Notes: generated from the sequence alone by a model not told the origin. 64,000 bases of DNA from Porpolomopsis calyptriformis (GCA_951640195.1 OX621170.1:1054001-1118000), one strand, 5' to 3'; counted from the stretch's first letter, positions 10,511 to 23,050 are shown. A program made the numbers and translations.

Positions 10511-10983
10511 GGTGAGAGTAGATGGGAAGAGTGAAAAGAGGGACTGAAAAGAAAGTTACTGTTTTTGTTTGTGGAATGCGCCAAGACCTTTTCTAAATCA
10601 GATTCAATCACAGCCTTTTGCAGTGCCTTGGCCATGCCTTACCGGCACCACTTACCAATTAAGCTGGTACCGTAATTCAGTTAGCATCGTCTTGTTCAGC
10701 GCTCCGGCGATACGTGACTTTTGCTGTACAATATTCTATCCAAAAGGAAAATTGGCCGTGAAGCCCTCCTGATAACGTAAGCATTCTCAAATCGCGTTGT
10801 GTACATACCACGTGCCGCTCGTGGTTGGAGCGTGTCCTAATCAAGTACTCGCTTTGCTTTGATCATGTCCGGGACAATGCTCCAACTATAATCCTCATTG
10901 ATAAAAAAAATGAACTCCGTGCTGCGGTACAGCTACAAATTTAATTAAGCACAGCTCGGAAGTACGCCAACACGGTTATAATA
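10511..10983. other. Intergenic, no supported gene
   Basis: Lies between the CAX start and the end of the F-box gene. Short open frames here have no recognisable motif or splice structure. Presumably CAX promoter and F-box 3' UTR. Confidence 0.5.
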
Positions 10984-13533
10984 TTACGGTGGGCAACAGC
11001 CTACCGAGGAACGGGCAACGTGTTTTTTTCCTACCCCTAAGTTAACTTCAGGATTGCATAAAAAAGGGAGAAAGTTAATGGCGGTGGTGTCCAGTAGAGA
11101 CTGTGAGTAGTTTTTTTTTGGGGGGGGGGTTAGACGCCCGGGCGAGCGAGCCAGCGAGCGTCTATGTCCGAGGTGTTCAGCCTTGGTACGCGAACGAAAC
11201 AGCGCCGTATAAGCCATCCTCTCGTCCGAGTAATCCTTGACCATGAAGGATCTAAAATGATTCAATTCGGGATCAGTCACCCGCACATAAACATAATGAC
11301 ATACCTCCATCTTTCTCGCATGCCACCCAACGCCGCTGCTAACATTTCCGTTCGCGTCCGCCCACCTCTCCATCTCTTGTCTCATAGGGTGACAAACATC
11401 TAAATCTCTCCGAAGCTCGCCCTGGCAGGCGTCATTACCGGAACCAGGGGTGGTGACCCATCCGCTCGCGGTGTCGACGTACCATCCTCTTCCACCCTTG
11501 CTCCTCACGATCCTCCATGACCCGGCGCCAACACCAAGTCCAGACAACATCGGCGTAGCCAACTCTATCACCCGCAGCCTTGTTGGGGGAGGGAGAGGCG
11601 GGGACGGCGTGTGGAGACTGAACGAGAACGGCGAGATGCAGAGCGGTCGGATGATCTGGGTGTGCAGAGCAACGGATCCGTGCCTTGATGTTGGCGTACC
11701 CGTTCTTATTCTGCAGTCCAACTCGGGCGAAGTGCCGACCAGGGTGACGATCTCGACGTTGGGAGCCCTGTCTCTAAGGAACTCTGCTACAACCTTCAAC
11801 TCCAAGTCGGGTATGTATGAAATCCCGAGTGAGCGTAGTTTTGGCTGCGGTCTGCAGACGTCCAGCAGTAACTCTTTGGTTAGTGGCGCGCTGGAGAGAT
11901 CTAGGTAGACCATATCTCCACTGGAGAAGCACGGAGCATGTGCTAGGATCTCCCGGAGGTCGTCTTCGGTCAATGGAGATGAAAACGTGGTGTCTCCGTA
12001 TAATGACAACTCCACGATTTGGCTTGCGGCAGGAGAGAGAATCAAAAAATTCTTTATGCTCTCGCTAGTGAGCCGCGTGCAGCGTGCCAGGGCGAGGGAC
12101 TGCAGGCGAACGGTGGGAGATTGTCCCAACGCGGCGAGAAGTTCTGGGGAGACACGAGTGCCGGAAAGGTCAAGGTGGGTAAGCGAAGGGAAGGCGAGGA
12201 CGAATGGTGTGAGAATACGAGGGAGGATGGACTTGACACCACGTAGGCCAAGACGTTTAAGGCCGGGTAACACCAATGGCTTTTCCTGTGAGGGATTTGC
12301 CCAATTAAATTCACCATCCTCGCTCGCCGGGGACGAGTTGGTGGGTGGTTGTAAGTAGGTAGTAACAAACTCTGTTAGGGCGTTGACGAATACGGCGCTG
12401 ACGCAACCGGTGAGGTCGACTGCTTCGAGATCCCTGAACGCGGACCTTCGTTCGCGATCCTCCTCTTCGGTGTCGTTGAGATCGGGGAGGGACAATCCGC
12501 GACCACGGGAGGGGCGACCACGAGTGCGAGATGGGGTGCCACGAAGAAAGAGTTCTTTGAGAACGTTGAGGGTGAGTGCGCCATCCATGTATTCAGTCGC
12601 ACCGAAGGCAGTCAAGTTGGCCATTTCCTGATCGAAAAGGGGGATTAGAAAGGGTGATGGAGGAATTGGAGAGGGTCACCTTGAGCAGAAGCTCGACGCG
12701 GTCGCCTGTGACAAAGCGACTGTTGACGCCTTCTTCTACGGAACGACGCATTCCGATGGTCCGGAAGTGATTAAAGTCGAGGTGACGGACGAAGCGCCCG
12801 GGCCGCGGATCATGGGGCATTGGAACTGGACGAGAAACAGGTGGGTGTGATGAATGGTTGGAGAGAGAGAGTAGTTGTGCGTACCATAGAGACCAGGCTC
12901 GTTGGAATTCATTGCGTGTTGGATGGCATTGCTGATAGACTTGATGATTTTCCACCGAGCAGGACTTGTGCTCTTCTTTGTCCTGAGCCGTCTCGGACTC
13001 GGATCACGAGAGGCTGGGGGGGAGAGGAGTTCGATGGGTATGGCACTGTCTGGGCCGGTGAGGGAAGCCAAGATGCGCTCCTCGAACCTGCGGGCAGCCT
13101 CCTTGCCAGAAAGAGTGGGGTCGGGGAGGGTTGAGGCGATTGCAGCGTCGGTAGCGGCTTTTATGGAATTCCCAATGGCGAGGGCGGCTTGTTGGACGGA
13201 GAGATCTTCGTCCTCGGTGCCGGCGATTTCGTCGACAATAGCAAGCCAATTGCGGGGGAGGCGGACCTGGAGTCTGCGCCAAAGCCAGGGCTTGGCGGCA
13301 CCGTACCAGGCATGGTTTACGAGACAGAGGGAGGCAAGGGTCCTCCTGCTGAGCTGCTCCGACCAGTTGCCGGCGGGGACAGAGGAGGGAAGAGAGGTGG
13401 GGATGCCATAATCGTTTAAGACGAGCGGGTCAAGGGAAGGAGAGGGGGCTGGGAGACCAGCGGAATACACCTGAGCGCAGAAAGCAAAGAGGAGTTCTGG
13501 TGGATAGCCAAGGACGGCGACGGGAGGGGCCAT
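10984..13533 (-). CDS. F-box/leucine-rich-repeat type protein
   Basis: Starts MAPPVAVLGYPPELLFAFC, an F-box-like helix, with LASLCLVNHAWYGAAKPWLW completing the F-box pattern. A charged low-complexity linker follows. After introns ending near 12826 and 12626, a domain reads HLDFNHFRTIGMRR and EMANLTAFGATEYMDG, then LRR-like units such as LEAVDLTGCVSAVF, LKRLGLRGVKSILPRI, LTHLDLSGTRVSPELLAALG and LKSLGISYIPDLELKVV. Such proteins usually bring substrates to an SCF ubiquitin ligase. The C-terminal third (SWRIVRSKGGRGWYVDTASG) resembles no domain I know. A Pro/Ser-rich stretch (about 11570-11690) may be a frame-preserving intron, and the true stop may lie upstream of 10984. Confidence 0.75.
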
Positions 13534-14237
13534 TTTTGAGATGGAGTCTTACCGGGTCTTATCCTCATCTTTATAGTGGTATGAAATGAAATTCTGGAAT
13601 AAGTCACGGGAACGCGGGGTAAGTCAACAAATACAAATCGAGAACCGTGGATTTCTACGGGTTTTCAGCCTGGCCGTTAACCGTGTTAGCTTCGAGCGTT
13701 GCCAGATGACCGTCTGATGACAATACACACATGATGAGCTCGAAGAAATCCCGTACCTTTCCGGGTTACCATTTGATCCGTATTCTCGTTTTTTCACGTC
13801 CAGTTCAGCTATTGAACAGCGTGTTTACATAAATTCAAGTGCCTGTTACCTCAACTGATTGAATGTAGATTGAATGAAGATTGACGACTGTGGTAGTGAT
13901 AATAAATACGGGGCCTCCGAGCCTTCCGCCGTCTTATCTATCGGCTGCTTCTACGTCGTCAAGCCTCTGCGAACTCGAACCCGCCGTTTATCTGCGGCGG
14001 AAATGCACCCGTGGCGTCATGGCCACCTGGCCGGCGCGTGTATCGAGTTCGCTCGTACCTTTTGGGTGTGCCGCATTCCTGGGGGTCTCGCACCACCCGA
14101 TTTTTTCCGGGTGACTGTCATCATTCTTCCTTCTTTCTCAAGAGCGTTCTGCCCTGCGTGACCGACGCATATGATAATGTGCCCGATCGCTGGGCGGATG
14201 GCAGTTGCCCCGTCTACGCTAATCACAACGGTCTAGT
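13534..14237. other. Intergenic region, no supported gene
   Basis: About 700 bp between the F-box gene start and the ERG28 stop. A plus-strand open frame near 13874-14161 begins with ATG but has no recognisable motif and overlaps the likely ERG28 3' UTR. A short GC-rich inverted repeat (cccgccg...cggcgg) lies near 13979-14000. Confidence 0.5.
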
Positions 14238-14857
14238 CTACGGTCTGATGTAGAAATCGTACTGACGGACCATCCAGACCAAGGAAATCGCTTGACAAAA
14301 GTCTCAGCCCATGAACGGAAAGCTGGGTGGACACTCACATGCGATTATGCACGGGCCCACCACACCCGCGTTTAGTCTCGCCGTGCGGAAAATCAAGAGC
14401 TCAGAAGTGAAGTGCCCAAACGCGATCAGATACGTGAGCAAGGCCATGTCATAGATGCTAACAGAACGTCATTCCAGCTCTCTTTCGAAAACGGAAGAAC
14501 ACACGGTTTTTGGTGGATGTTGTACGCTGCGTAGACCCGAACGAGCGCGGAGGTCATCGTCCACACCGCGAAGGTCCTCGCCTGAAGAGAGGTAACTGCA
14601 AATTCAACCGTGTTCAGCAAAGAACGCGGGCTAGTCGGGAGAGCCCGTCTGACCCGTCGCAGGGGGGACATTGTTGTAGATTCTCCTCGTCAACGCCAGC
14701 GTGGTGAAGCATTGGGCGGTGTTGAAGAAGGCGAGAGCGGCGACGAACAACTGCCAGTTCGGGAGCCAGCCTACAGACCGTGGTAAGTCTACAGAGAGAT
14801 GTCAGACGTGTCTCATCTAACGATTAAACGCGCACAGTCAACGAATGGTGCTAACAT
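14238..14857 (-). CDS. ERG28: Ergosterol biosynthesis scaffold Erg28
   Basis: Five short exons splice to a small membrane protein: MLAPFVDYLPRSVGWLPNWQ, LFVAALAFFNTAQCFTTLAL, TRRIYNNVPPAT, then VTSLQARTFAVWTMTSALVR, VYAAYNIHQKP, IYDMALLTYLIAFGHFTSEL, LIFRTARLNAGVVGPCIIA and SISLVWMVRQYDFYIRP with TAG at 14238-14240. The RTFAVWT...SALVR..AAYNI block and the FGHFTSELLIFRT helix are diagnostic. Erg28 tethers the C-4 demethylation complex (Erg25-26-27) in the ER membrane. Exon 1 is only 22 nt; its GT donor, branch-like TTTAAT and CTGTAG acceptor give a perfect in-frame join, which supports the start at 14857. Confidence 0.92.
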
Positions 14858-15049
14858 GCTGAAGCAAGTTCGCCGCGTTGTGACTAAATTTTTACGTAAT
14901 AACGTATGTTCATAATTTCCTAATTTGGCTTAACCCCATACTTTTGCTGAAATGAAATGAAAAAAAAAAACTTGTTCACATTGACCGTCCCTGAGTCGAG
15001 CTCGCTTCCCGACGGCTTCATACGCGACCACCATCGCACCCTCCCGCCC

Positions 15050-18000
15050 ATGTCCGTTCAAGCTGTACACTCCGACGACAAAACACCTTCCATTTGCTCC
15101 TTCGCAACCACCCCGAGTGACCTCGATACCGTCAGTCTCACAAGGCGCTCGAGGACCCGAACTCGCGCAACAACCTTGCCCGTTAGCTTTCCTGCTGGCC
15201 GCGATACCGTGCCCGCAATGAACGCTTCAAACGAGCCTACAGCGTCCCTTCAACCTCCCCTTGACAATCCTTCATCCGCCACCATCCCGCCCCGGCCACC
15301 CCGTTCACCCTATCGGCTGGAAACGCATGGTGAACCGTCTAATAGTACAAGTGCTGCCATCGGGACCGCGCCAACCGATGCCATCTTGGACACACCCCTC
15401 GTACGTTAACCTACTCCTTCAATCCTCATCAAGCTCACCCTTTCCCAGCCACCCCAAGACCATCCTATCGCCCCACGGCACGCTCCGACCACCTCACGCG
15501 ACACCGCCCTCTCTTCCAAACCCAGATTTCGCGACTCCGTTCATACTCACCAGTCTTCGTCTTCCGTATCTATCTACCCTCCATCCACGTCTACAGCCTC
15601 CGGAACAGACTCAACCGCACCGCGTTCCGTCCCCGATCCCGATGCACATTACGATCTCTCCTCCTATGAGCCAGAGATGCATGAGCCGGATGATTTTGAT
15701 AGTGACGACGTGTCCTATCGTCTCCGCCTCCTCGTCAAAAATAACTATTTTCTTCCACCCGCCCATTCCAAGCCCACGCCTTCGGATTTTGCATTGAATG
15801 CTTCCAAAGGCCCCCTGCGTTCTACAGCTCCTCATTTCTTGGATCTCTTCCGTGTCGGAAAATCAAAATCAAAATCACCCACTCCCCACACTTCTCCAGA
15901 GTCAGCGGCCCCTATTTTGAGAACTACCTCTGATTCTACAACGGCCTCTGGATACGTCGTTCACCCTCCACCCAGGTCTCTGCCGCTCACCCCTATATCG
16001 CCTGGTAATCCTTCTCAGGATCGCACAGGGCGCGTCGTGGTCGTCCGCGAGAAAATGAGTGACCTCATCGGCGCCGCCAAGCAGGCAGAACTAGAAATGA
16101 AATCTCGAAGCAATCGCCGAGACCAGGGCTCACCAAGAGCACAGGAAGTTGATCTTGAAGATGTCATAGATCCCACCGATGCCGTGGATTTGCCTCCTCC
16201 TTCGGCTGGCTATCCTTTCGCAGTTCAAGCTTCTGCTGCCCACGGCTTGGGCGTCGAGGATTCGGTTGGTGCAGCCCTTTTAGCGGAACACTTGCCACCC
16301 CGTAGTCCAGGCCCCTCTCTTTCTCCAGAAGAGTATGCATGGAGAAAAGCCCTGCTTCATGCAGCCGTCGGCCATTCTCTCCAGAACTCGCCTGCCGTTT
16401 CTCCGTCGCCCGCGGCCTCAACTCCTTTGAATTTGTCAATATCCTCAACTTCAACCACTCCCCCACGTCCTATCAGCGCGAAACGACTTCTCGGTCAGCA
16501 AATCATAAACCAGCCTCTATTTGAGCAGCATGAGGTATCATCGGCAATGCCACCGCGCGTCAATACTACCTTGATTCCTAAAGGTCGTCGAGAGCGTGGT
16601 CTAGCCTCTCCTGATTCCCTTGATTCATTTTCACGACCCCCCAGCCACTTCCCTCCCCGAGCTGAATCGCCTACTGCGCATCCTACCCCTCTCGCCCCTC
16701 CCCCTCGAAAACTTTCCATGAACCCATTATATTCTCTCTCTCAAAGCGATCTAACACATTCCCCTGAGCCACGCCCTTCCTTCTCAAGCACGAGGGGCCT
16801 GCGGAAAACGGCATCTTCGCCTAGACTTACCAACATTTATGAGTCGAAAGTTAGGGAGATAGCTGCCCTGACCCCACCACCCATGGTTGGACTTCAAAAC
16901 TCGCGAACATCGTCGCGAAGCCGCCTGAAAACCTCATTTGAAACTAACCGAGCAATGGCAAGCATAGCCACCACCACGGATTCCCACTATTCGGACGAGG
17001 GAAACGAGCCACCTCGTCTCTCGACTACACTCTCCATACCAACCAGTAACAGGCCCTCATTATCGGACTACTCACAACCTTCACCGTCCGCTTCGGCATT
17101 CCAGGACGCATTGAATTTTGAATATCACTCATCCTCGTCACGTAGAAGTGTTGAAGCCCCTTCGTTAGCTCCGCGGGTGTCCAACGCTAGCCCAGGTCCA
17201 CGCTACTCTACAATGTCACCACCACCCCCTCGAGTGTCTTCCTCTCTAGGGAACATCGCCCTCTCACCTCCTCCACGGTCAAGCTCGCTGCACCCGAAAT
17301 CCACCACATTCTCCGGGAGGTCATTCTCCTCGCCAGACACTGGGTATCATACCCCTGTGTTCACACCACAACAAATCTCGGCGCCGGAGCCTAGTCACCT
17401 CGATCGCGTTCCTGAACCCCGCAGATTACCCACTCTCCTTCCGATACAAATTCCCACCAAGCCGATTCCTGTCAGCATCCAGTCAGCCCCACCGCCCTCC
17501 TCCCCGGTATCATTTTTCGATCATCTACAGTCGTACCCCAACGCAATGGACGACCTTGAGTCGTCCTCTGACGAGGATGACAGCGAGTCCGACGAGCGGC
17601 CACCTCCTGTTTATGTGAATCCGCAGACGAGAGCAGTTTCGAACCTTCCTCTTCCGACGAGGACAACTCTCACCAAGCTCGGCAACCATTCGACCCCATA
17701 CGTGTCTCGCTCCTACGAACGTCGCCCCTCCCTGCCGATCGGCCCGCCAGGTGCCTACCGATCGTTCGATCCCAAAAAGCCCGTTGGTAACATGCCTCCC
17801 CGTCTACCGTACTTCAATGACAAAAAGTCCGGGAAAAGCGATCACGGGCATGGTGTTCCCATTTCTACGCTCGACCTCTATCGGTACAAGCAGCAATACA
17901 TGACCTTGGGCGAACCCAGTAACCGACCGGCAACGAGCGTAACGAAGGTTCGGGCGCCCACAATTACCTTGACTTCTCAGGAGTCGTTGAAGAAGCTGGA

Positions 18001-18082
18001 TGGGATGCTTATTCAACATATGGAAGCAGAAAGGGACACTATCAAGCGGATCGCTACTAGCGTACACCACCCGAAGACATAA
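15050..18082 (+). CDS. Large Ser/Pro-rich, mostly disordered protein, function unknown
   Basis: Two exons joined by an intron from about 15402 to 15455 (phase 0: TPL | PPQDHPIAP). I prefer the ATG at 15050 (MSVQAVHSDDKTPSICSF); an in-frame ATG at 14957 gives an odd Lys-rich start. Nearly 1,000 residues, dominated by Ser, Pro and Thr, with many SPxR/SSPR sites that look like proline-directed kinase or SH3-binding motifs. Islands that look conserved are RVVVVREKMSDLIGAAKQA, SPRLTNIYESKVREIAAL, an acidic SSSDEDDSESDERPPPVY, and a C-terminal LDLYRYKQQYMTLGEPSNRP followed by a helix ESLKKLDGMLIQHMEAERDT. I do not recognise the family. The pattern suggests a cortical or signalling scaffold. Confidence 0.85.
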
Positions 18083-18297
18083 TTATGTTTAACATATACC
18101 AGATTTGCTTCATGTCAATCATATACCGTGCATAGCTAGCATTATTTTCTTTCTTTCTTTTGGCAGGCAATACCCTCACGTGACTTCGGCGGAGAATCTT
18201 ACGATGCCTAGCACAGTATGACTGATTCCGAGTCTTTTGTACTTCAGGACAGCCTGCACGGTACTCGTTTGCTTGACTTCAGGTCCTGGACTGCACC

Positions 18298-20130
18298 ATG
18301 GAAGGACGTCACGAATGGCAATTCTCATATGATTGGAACCAGGTGAGTGGCAATCATAGACTCTCGGAAGCTGACAATGACGAACTGGCGTTCAGTCGCA
18401 CGACCAGGTCAATCATCTCTTCTCAACGGGGGGGTGCGAATAGTTTTCCTGACATTCACATTATAGGCCACCGTTTTACTGAATGTACCATACGAAACGC
18501 TCGAGGAGGACGTCGTGGTAAATCAATCGATACATGCCACTTTGCCGTTATAAAAAACCTAACTCACTTCCCAGGTGGTCATCGACGGCTGTTATCTCTT
18601 AGCTGGCGTGCGCGGCCAACCACCTTTAATCAAGGTAAGTAAGCCCTTCGTCGCCTCTGCCAAGTGGAAACACAACAAAACGTCCCGCTTTAGGGACGCC
18701 TGTACGGCAACATCCACCCGTCGTCCAGCTGGCAGCTTGAGCCGCGGAGTAGAAGAATATCCACACGGGAGCGGACGACTTCCACGACATCGACGACATC
18801 GACACGATCATCCTACGCATTTGTCTCTGATCCTGAGATATCGAGCAGCTTCGCGGCCTCGCTCGAAAGTGAACACGCATCTGATGCCGAGGAACCCGCG
18901 GCTCCGTCTCCGGCACTCTCTTCAACGCTCTCTTCACCCGCCCCGGTGGACGAGCGCGGCTTGCCACCACTTGCACGCACCCACAACCACAATAATCACA
19001 ATCACAACCACAACCACAACCACAACCCCGCAGTGTCCACCTCACGCTCGGGTTCTCCTGGACTGGCGCTGCGCAGCATGGCCTCGTCGTTGTCATCCCT
19101 CGAGTCATTGCATTCCCTCCATTCTGGGAGGCTGCTCACAATCCATCTGGAGAAGGATCAGTCCGTTATCTGGCCCTCGTTGATTGTCGGGCCCGTGCCC
19201 GAAACGCTATCGCCTTCTATGTCTGATACTTTGATTTATGACGCCAGTCATGAGCTTGAACATAAATACAACATGGATCCCACCAGTTTGGTCATGGTCG
19301 CCCTCGAGCTGTCTGACATCAGAAAGGACAAAGAGGAAGCTTTCGAATGTCTTGTGTAAGCCACACCCACCCGCTACTTGCTAACCTCAGCTTGATTTAT
19401 CTTGCTCATTCTATCCAGCCGGGCTTGGCTACAATCCCACATCCCCACGGCCACGATGAGACTGACGCGGGACTACCTGCCCACACAAACACCATTGGAA
19501 CATCTTCAATCGGCCGATGATCAGGCTTGCATGCGCGGGTCGCCTGCCTACTACTTCCAATGTATCGGCAGATCCGAAGGACTCGCACAGCTGTACCTCG
19601 AGGCCGGGCTGCTCCATCTGGAGGGCGCCGCCTCCGCCCTCCTTCACTCCTCCCACTCGTCCATCCGATCCCGCCAGCGACTACTGCAGCCGAGCGGGAG
19701 CGACGCGGACGCGTGGAGACGCGATCGCGAGGCCGCGAGCCGCTACTTTGACCGCGCCAAGGCGCTGCGGCCCGACCTCGACGTGCCCTCGCTCCCGTCC
19801 GAGAGCGACGGCGGAGGCGGAGGCGGCAGCCACGAGCTGGAGATGCCGACCTTGGACCTGAATCCGTCCGCGCCAGAGAGTGTCTACTCTGGCGAGGAGT
19901 CGCATGCGGATGGCGGTGCTGGCGGTGGTGCTGACCCCCCGACGATGCGCAGGCGGCGGAAGAAAGAGGAGCTGGTGTTGTACCACAATCAGGAGGCCAA
20001 GGTGGCGGATATGGACAGTGCTTGGTATCTTTATGTTCCTGGCTTGGTGGGTGCGGGAACGGCGCTGCTCGTGGTGGGTGTCATCGGAGCTCTAAGCTTC
20101 TCTACGTGGCGAAGGAATCAGTCGTCTTGA
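18298..20130 (+). CDS. CS/HSP20-like domain protein with C-terminal membrane anchor
   Basis: Short 5' exons give MEGRHEWQFSYDWNQ, TVLLNVPYETLEEDVV, VIDGCYLLAGVRGQPPLIK and GRLYGNIHPSSWQLEPR, the strand pattern of a CS/p23-like sandwich. The strand LLTIHLEKDQSVIWPSLIVG that completes it comes only after about 110 residues of Ser/Thr-rich insertion (18735-19110), which includes a His-Asn run at 18987-19026. The C-terminal half carries a TPR-like helical region (AYYFQCIGRSEGLAQLYLEA, HLEGAASALLH), an acidic Gly-rich linker and one hydrophobic segment LVGAGTALLVVGVIGALSF before the stop. It probably acts as a membrane-tethered Hsp90-type cochaperone; that role is inferred. Last intron at about 19358-19418. 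Confidence 0.78.
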
Positions 20131-21182
20131 AATTGTGTGTTGCGCTGGGATGTTGCTGGTTGTTTTGTGTGTTTTCTTGTGTCGTTTACTGGACTTGCTT
20201 GCATTCACATAGATTCCCCATCACATATCACCCCGATTGTACAAGTGCCCCCCAAATCTAGGCCCGTCTTGCTGTGCGATGAGGAAGGTATTCAGTCTAA
20301 AGTAGGCAACACGATCTTGACAGCGTCGATGTTACGCGATATGGCGATTTGTCGATACTGTCCCCAATAACGCCCACGACTTATGGTTAACCTCCGGGGC
20401 TTGTAGTACGTACGTATGTAAGGACTCTCGAACCATCGAACGAGCCGTCCGAAAGAAGCGGGGTCTTTGCAGCAGCGATCGCACACATGATCGGAGAACA
20501 TTGATTGGCTAGTAATATACTCTTTGTTATATAAATAGTAGGTTGCAGCATTTCAAGGGATACGATATTGTACGTACATACGTCTGGGTACTGATCACCA
20601 GTGCACCCCGTGTTCTCGGCCCGTGTATATGGGAAAGAGTCCGAGACTAGAACTTTGGTTGCCCTGATCACCCAAACGACACAACATTTTCACTTTCTCC
20701 CCCACTTCTCAAAACAGGTCGCTCAAACATGAACGTAGTAAATGAAGCGCGCCCACATTGATTACTTTACGCGGAATGGTCAAGACGGTGGCCAGACTGG
20801 ACCGCATCGCCTTGGTGGTAAAGATCACTTGAGATATGCCGACACTAAGACCAGGGAATTTCTGATCTGGTGGTAACTTGTGGTGTTGCAATCCCTTCTT
20901 GTGGCTGTCGCCGACTGCAACGTTCCTTGCCTCCTTCGTACTAGAACCCATCCCGGTGCTACTTTCCGCGGTATTCAATTGCGGATGAGGTGTGATAGGC
21001 GGCCTTCGGAGTTCTGCCAGTCTCGTATCGACGTTCACGGCCGAAGAGAGTAGACACTGCTAAGTGATAGCGGGAACAAAGGAACTCCAGTATGGCAGAC
21101 CGCTTTTCTATGATTACGAATTTAAGTTTTTAGCTCAACAGGAAACGATGGGACACATACTGTATACGATAGAGTTGTAGCA
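20131..21182. other. Intergenic region of about 1 kb, no confident gene
   Basis: A minus-strand open frame at 20709-21038 (about 109 codons, no ATG at its 5' end) contains PPITPHPQLNTAESS and GISQVIFTTKAMRSSLATV. I see no family motif or convincing introns. A tata-rich segment lies at 20520-20540. A small unannotated gene cannot be excluded. Confidence 0.45.
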
Positions 21183-22622
21183 TCAGTTAGTTTGTTCCCT
21201 GCTCAGCATATCCCGTTCTAGCTGCGCCAGGAATGCGTCTGCGTCGTTATTAATGGTTGTCAACCCGGTATTTTTTCCCTTTCCTGCCCGGCCTGACTGA
21301 AATTCCAATGTGGCAAAAGGATCAGACGCCACAGACGCCACAGCAACAGACGAGGACCCCAGAGTTCCTACTTCAGCAGAGGTTGACGAGACTTTTTCTC
21401 CGTTCGCCACTTTTTTTCTCTTTGCGTCCACCATCCGCCGCCTTTCCTCTAGCTCTCTCTTCCTCTTTTCCACTGCCCTACTTTTCGTGCCAGTTCCTTC
21501 TTCACGCATACCTTCAACTTCTCCTGGTTTCATATCCACCGCACCCGTCTCCTGTCTTACTTTCTCCGTTTGATGCCTCGCTGACTTTAATTCCTCCATC
21601 TGCTGCCTCCGGGTCTCTTCGTCGCCAGATAGTTGGTAGTATGCAGCACCTTTCGCGCGTACTTCACGAGTGGCATCGTAATGTACGTTGAGGGGGTTAT
21701 TAGCCTCGGAGTGCGCCGCGACAATTTCTGCGACTCTCTCGGCAGAAGGTTCATATATAGGGAAGTGATTCACGGGATTATCTGAGGAGTATCACGGATG
21801 AGTGTGGTCTTACGACCTTTAGAGGAACTTACATATTATCCTAAATCATTATGGATATTAGCGTGGTTTAAGGATAGATAAGAACAGGTACAAACTCGTC
21901 GTCCGGCGTCTGGTCAGTGTCGAGTGTTGGTGCAAGATTTCTTGGAACTTCGGAACGAGGTGCGGTACGAATCCGACCGAACTCGTCTTCGTACTCTACG
22001 ACCGGATCATCCTGCGCCCGTCAGTGTGGACAGAGTTACGCGAGTATAGCAAGCGTACTTTTTCCTCTACAGGCCCTCTCGGAACCGTCAACGATTCGTC
22101 TATATCATCGCTGTCAGACTCGTAAACATCGCCCGCTTTTTGTTCGAACTTTGAAGGCGAACGTGAGCAGACCCAAGCCAAGAGGAATGAACAGAAAGCG
22201 GACGCTCACATCAACCAGCAGAGCATCATACTGCTTGTCATTCAAACCGCCTGTTTTCCCCTTTCGCAGCTTGTCGTAAATTTTCGCCTTCCGTTCGAGT
22301 GCAGCACGAGCCGACTCGAGGGTGGGTCTACTGACAGCCTCAAGCTCAAGATCGCGGGCACCGCGAGACTTCACACCTGCGTTCTGGCGGGCCCAAACCG
22401 TCGGTTTCTAGGTTGGCGGAGGTGAGCAAGATGGAATCGTGGTCGTCATATCAAAGACACGAAAGTCACCTTGTTCGGTCGTTTGACCCCACCGACGATA
22501 GCGGTGCTCAGTCCGGCTGCCTTTTTCTTCGCAAACTCGTCCTCTTGTTTGGAGAGTTCCGCTTTGAGGTCGAAAAAGGAACTTGCGCTAATTCCAGCTG
22601 CTTTTGCCTTGCGCACTGACAT
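21183..22622 (-). CDS. CCDC174-family coiled-coil nuclear protein
   Basis: Starts MSVRKAKAAGISASSFFDLK, then AELSKQEDEFAKKKAAG and VGGVKRPNK. After an intron it reads KPTVWARQNAGVKSRGARDL, LESARAALERKAKIYDKLRK and GLNDKQYDALLVD, followed by the acidic YESDSDDIDESLTVPRGP and an EYEDEFGR box. This order (TxxSFxDLKAEL, VWxRQNxGV, EKxxLYExLxKG, YLVDF-like, EDEFGR) is that of CCDC174 proteins, which in animals associate with the exon-junction complex. The C-terminus has a long Glu/Arg helix (KRKRELEERRRMVDAKRKKV) with a nuclear-localisation-like KRKK. The stop at 21183 follows LERDMLSREQTN. Four or five exons, same strand as COX19, whose stop lies only 62 bp upstream of this start. Confidence 0.82.
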
Positions 22623-22683
22623 GGAGAATGGTAAATCTGGTACAATCAAGTTTCCCACGGATACTCTGAACTGGTGTACTGTA

Positions 22684-23050
22684 TCACTGCTGTTTCTCTA
22701 CATTAGTGTCGGCCAGCCCAAGATTCTTCCATTCGTCGCGTTCCATCAAATCCCTAGCATTCAAGTCAGTTTACCCAAAAAATGCAACCAGAACAAACTG
22801 CGCACCCTTTCATTCGGCATTCGAGGTAATTCTTGTTCAATGCCCGGCAGGAACTTGATGTATTTGAGTTCTTTTGGAGACAATTCATGTAGAGCATCAT
22901 TTGATCTTTACATTCCCCTGGAGACAGTTAGGACAGAGGGTAAATGTTGTCTGAGATTCACAAACCGTCATGATCAAGGGGGAAAGCACCACGATCTGGA
23001 GGAGAAGGCTTAAAGCCTACGTTGAAGGACGGAGGTCGCCCAAAAGACAT
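22684..23050 (-). CDS. COX19: Cytochrome c oxidase assembly protein Cox19
   Basis: A three-exon gene easily missed because no single exon is long. Product: MSFGRPPSFNVGFKPSPPDR, GAFPLDHDGECKDQMMLYMN, CLQKNSNTSSSCRALNKNYL, ECRMKRDLMERDEWKNLGLA, ending DTNVEKQQ. It has a twin CX9C motif: C-K-D-Q-M-M-L-Y-M-N-C and C-R-A-L-N-K-N-Y-L-E-C, the substrate pattern of the Mia40 intermembrane-space import pathway. Cox19 takes part in copper handling with Cox11 during cytochrome oxidase assembly. Length of about 90 residues and the RPPxFN..F.P.PPxRG start are typical. Introns at about 22933-22970 and 22755-22805 are GT-AG and keep frame. Confidence 0.95.

Noticed and set aside
11111..11129. T9-G10 tract as a terminator-like or structural element
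   Set aside because: It lies inside the reading frame of the F-box gene (Pro/Lys codons on the minus strand) and is explained by coding sequence.
13874..14161. Plus-strand open frame with ATG between the F-box gene and ERG28
   Set aside because: No motif; overlaps likely 3' UTR of ERG28 and has overlapping competitors in other frames.
20709..21038. Minus-strand open frame of about 109 codons in an otherwise empty kilobase
   Set aside because: No ATG at its 5' end, no family motif and no convincing introns; kept only as a note in the intergenic entry.
22471..23013. Plus-strand open frame of 180 codons
   Set aside because: Antisense to the spliced COX19 gene and the CCDC174 start; COX19 has diagnostic twin CX9C motifs on the other strand.
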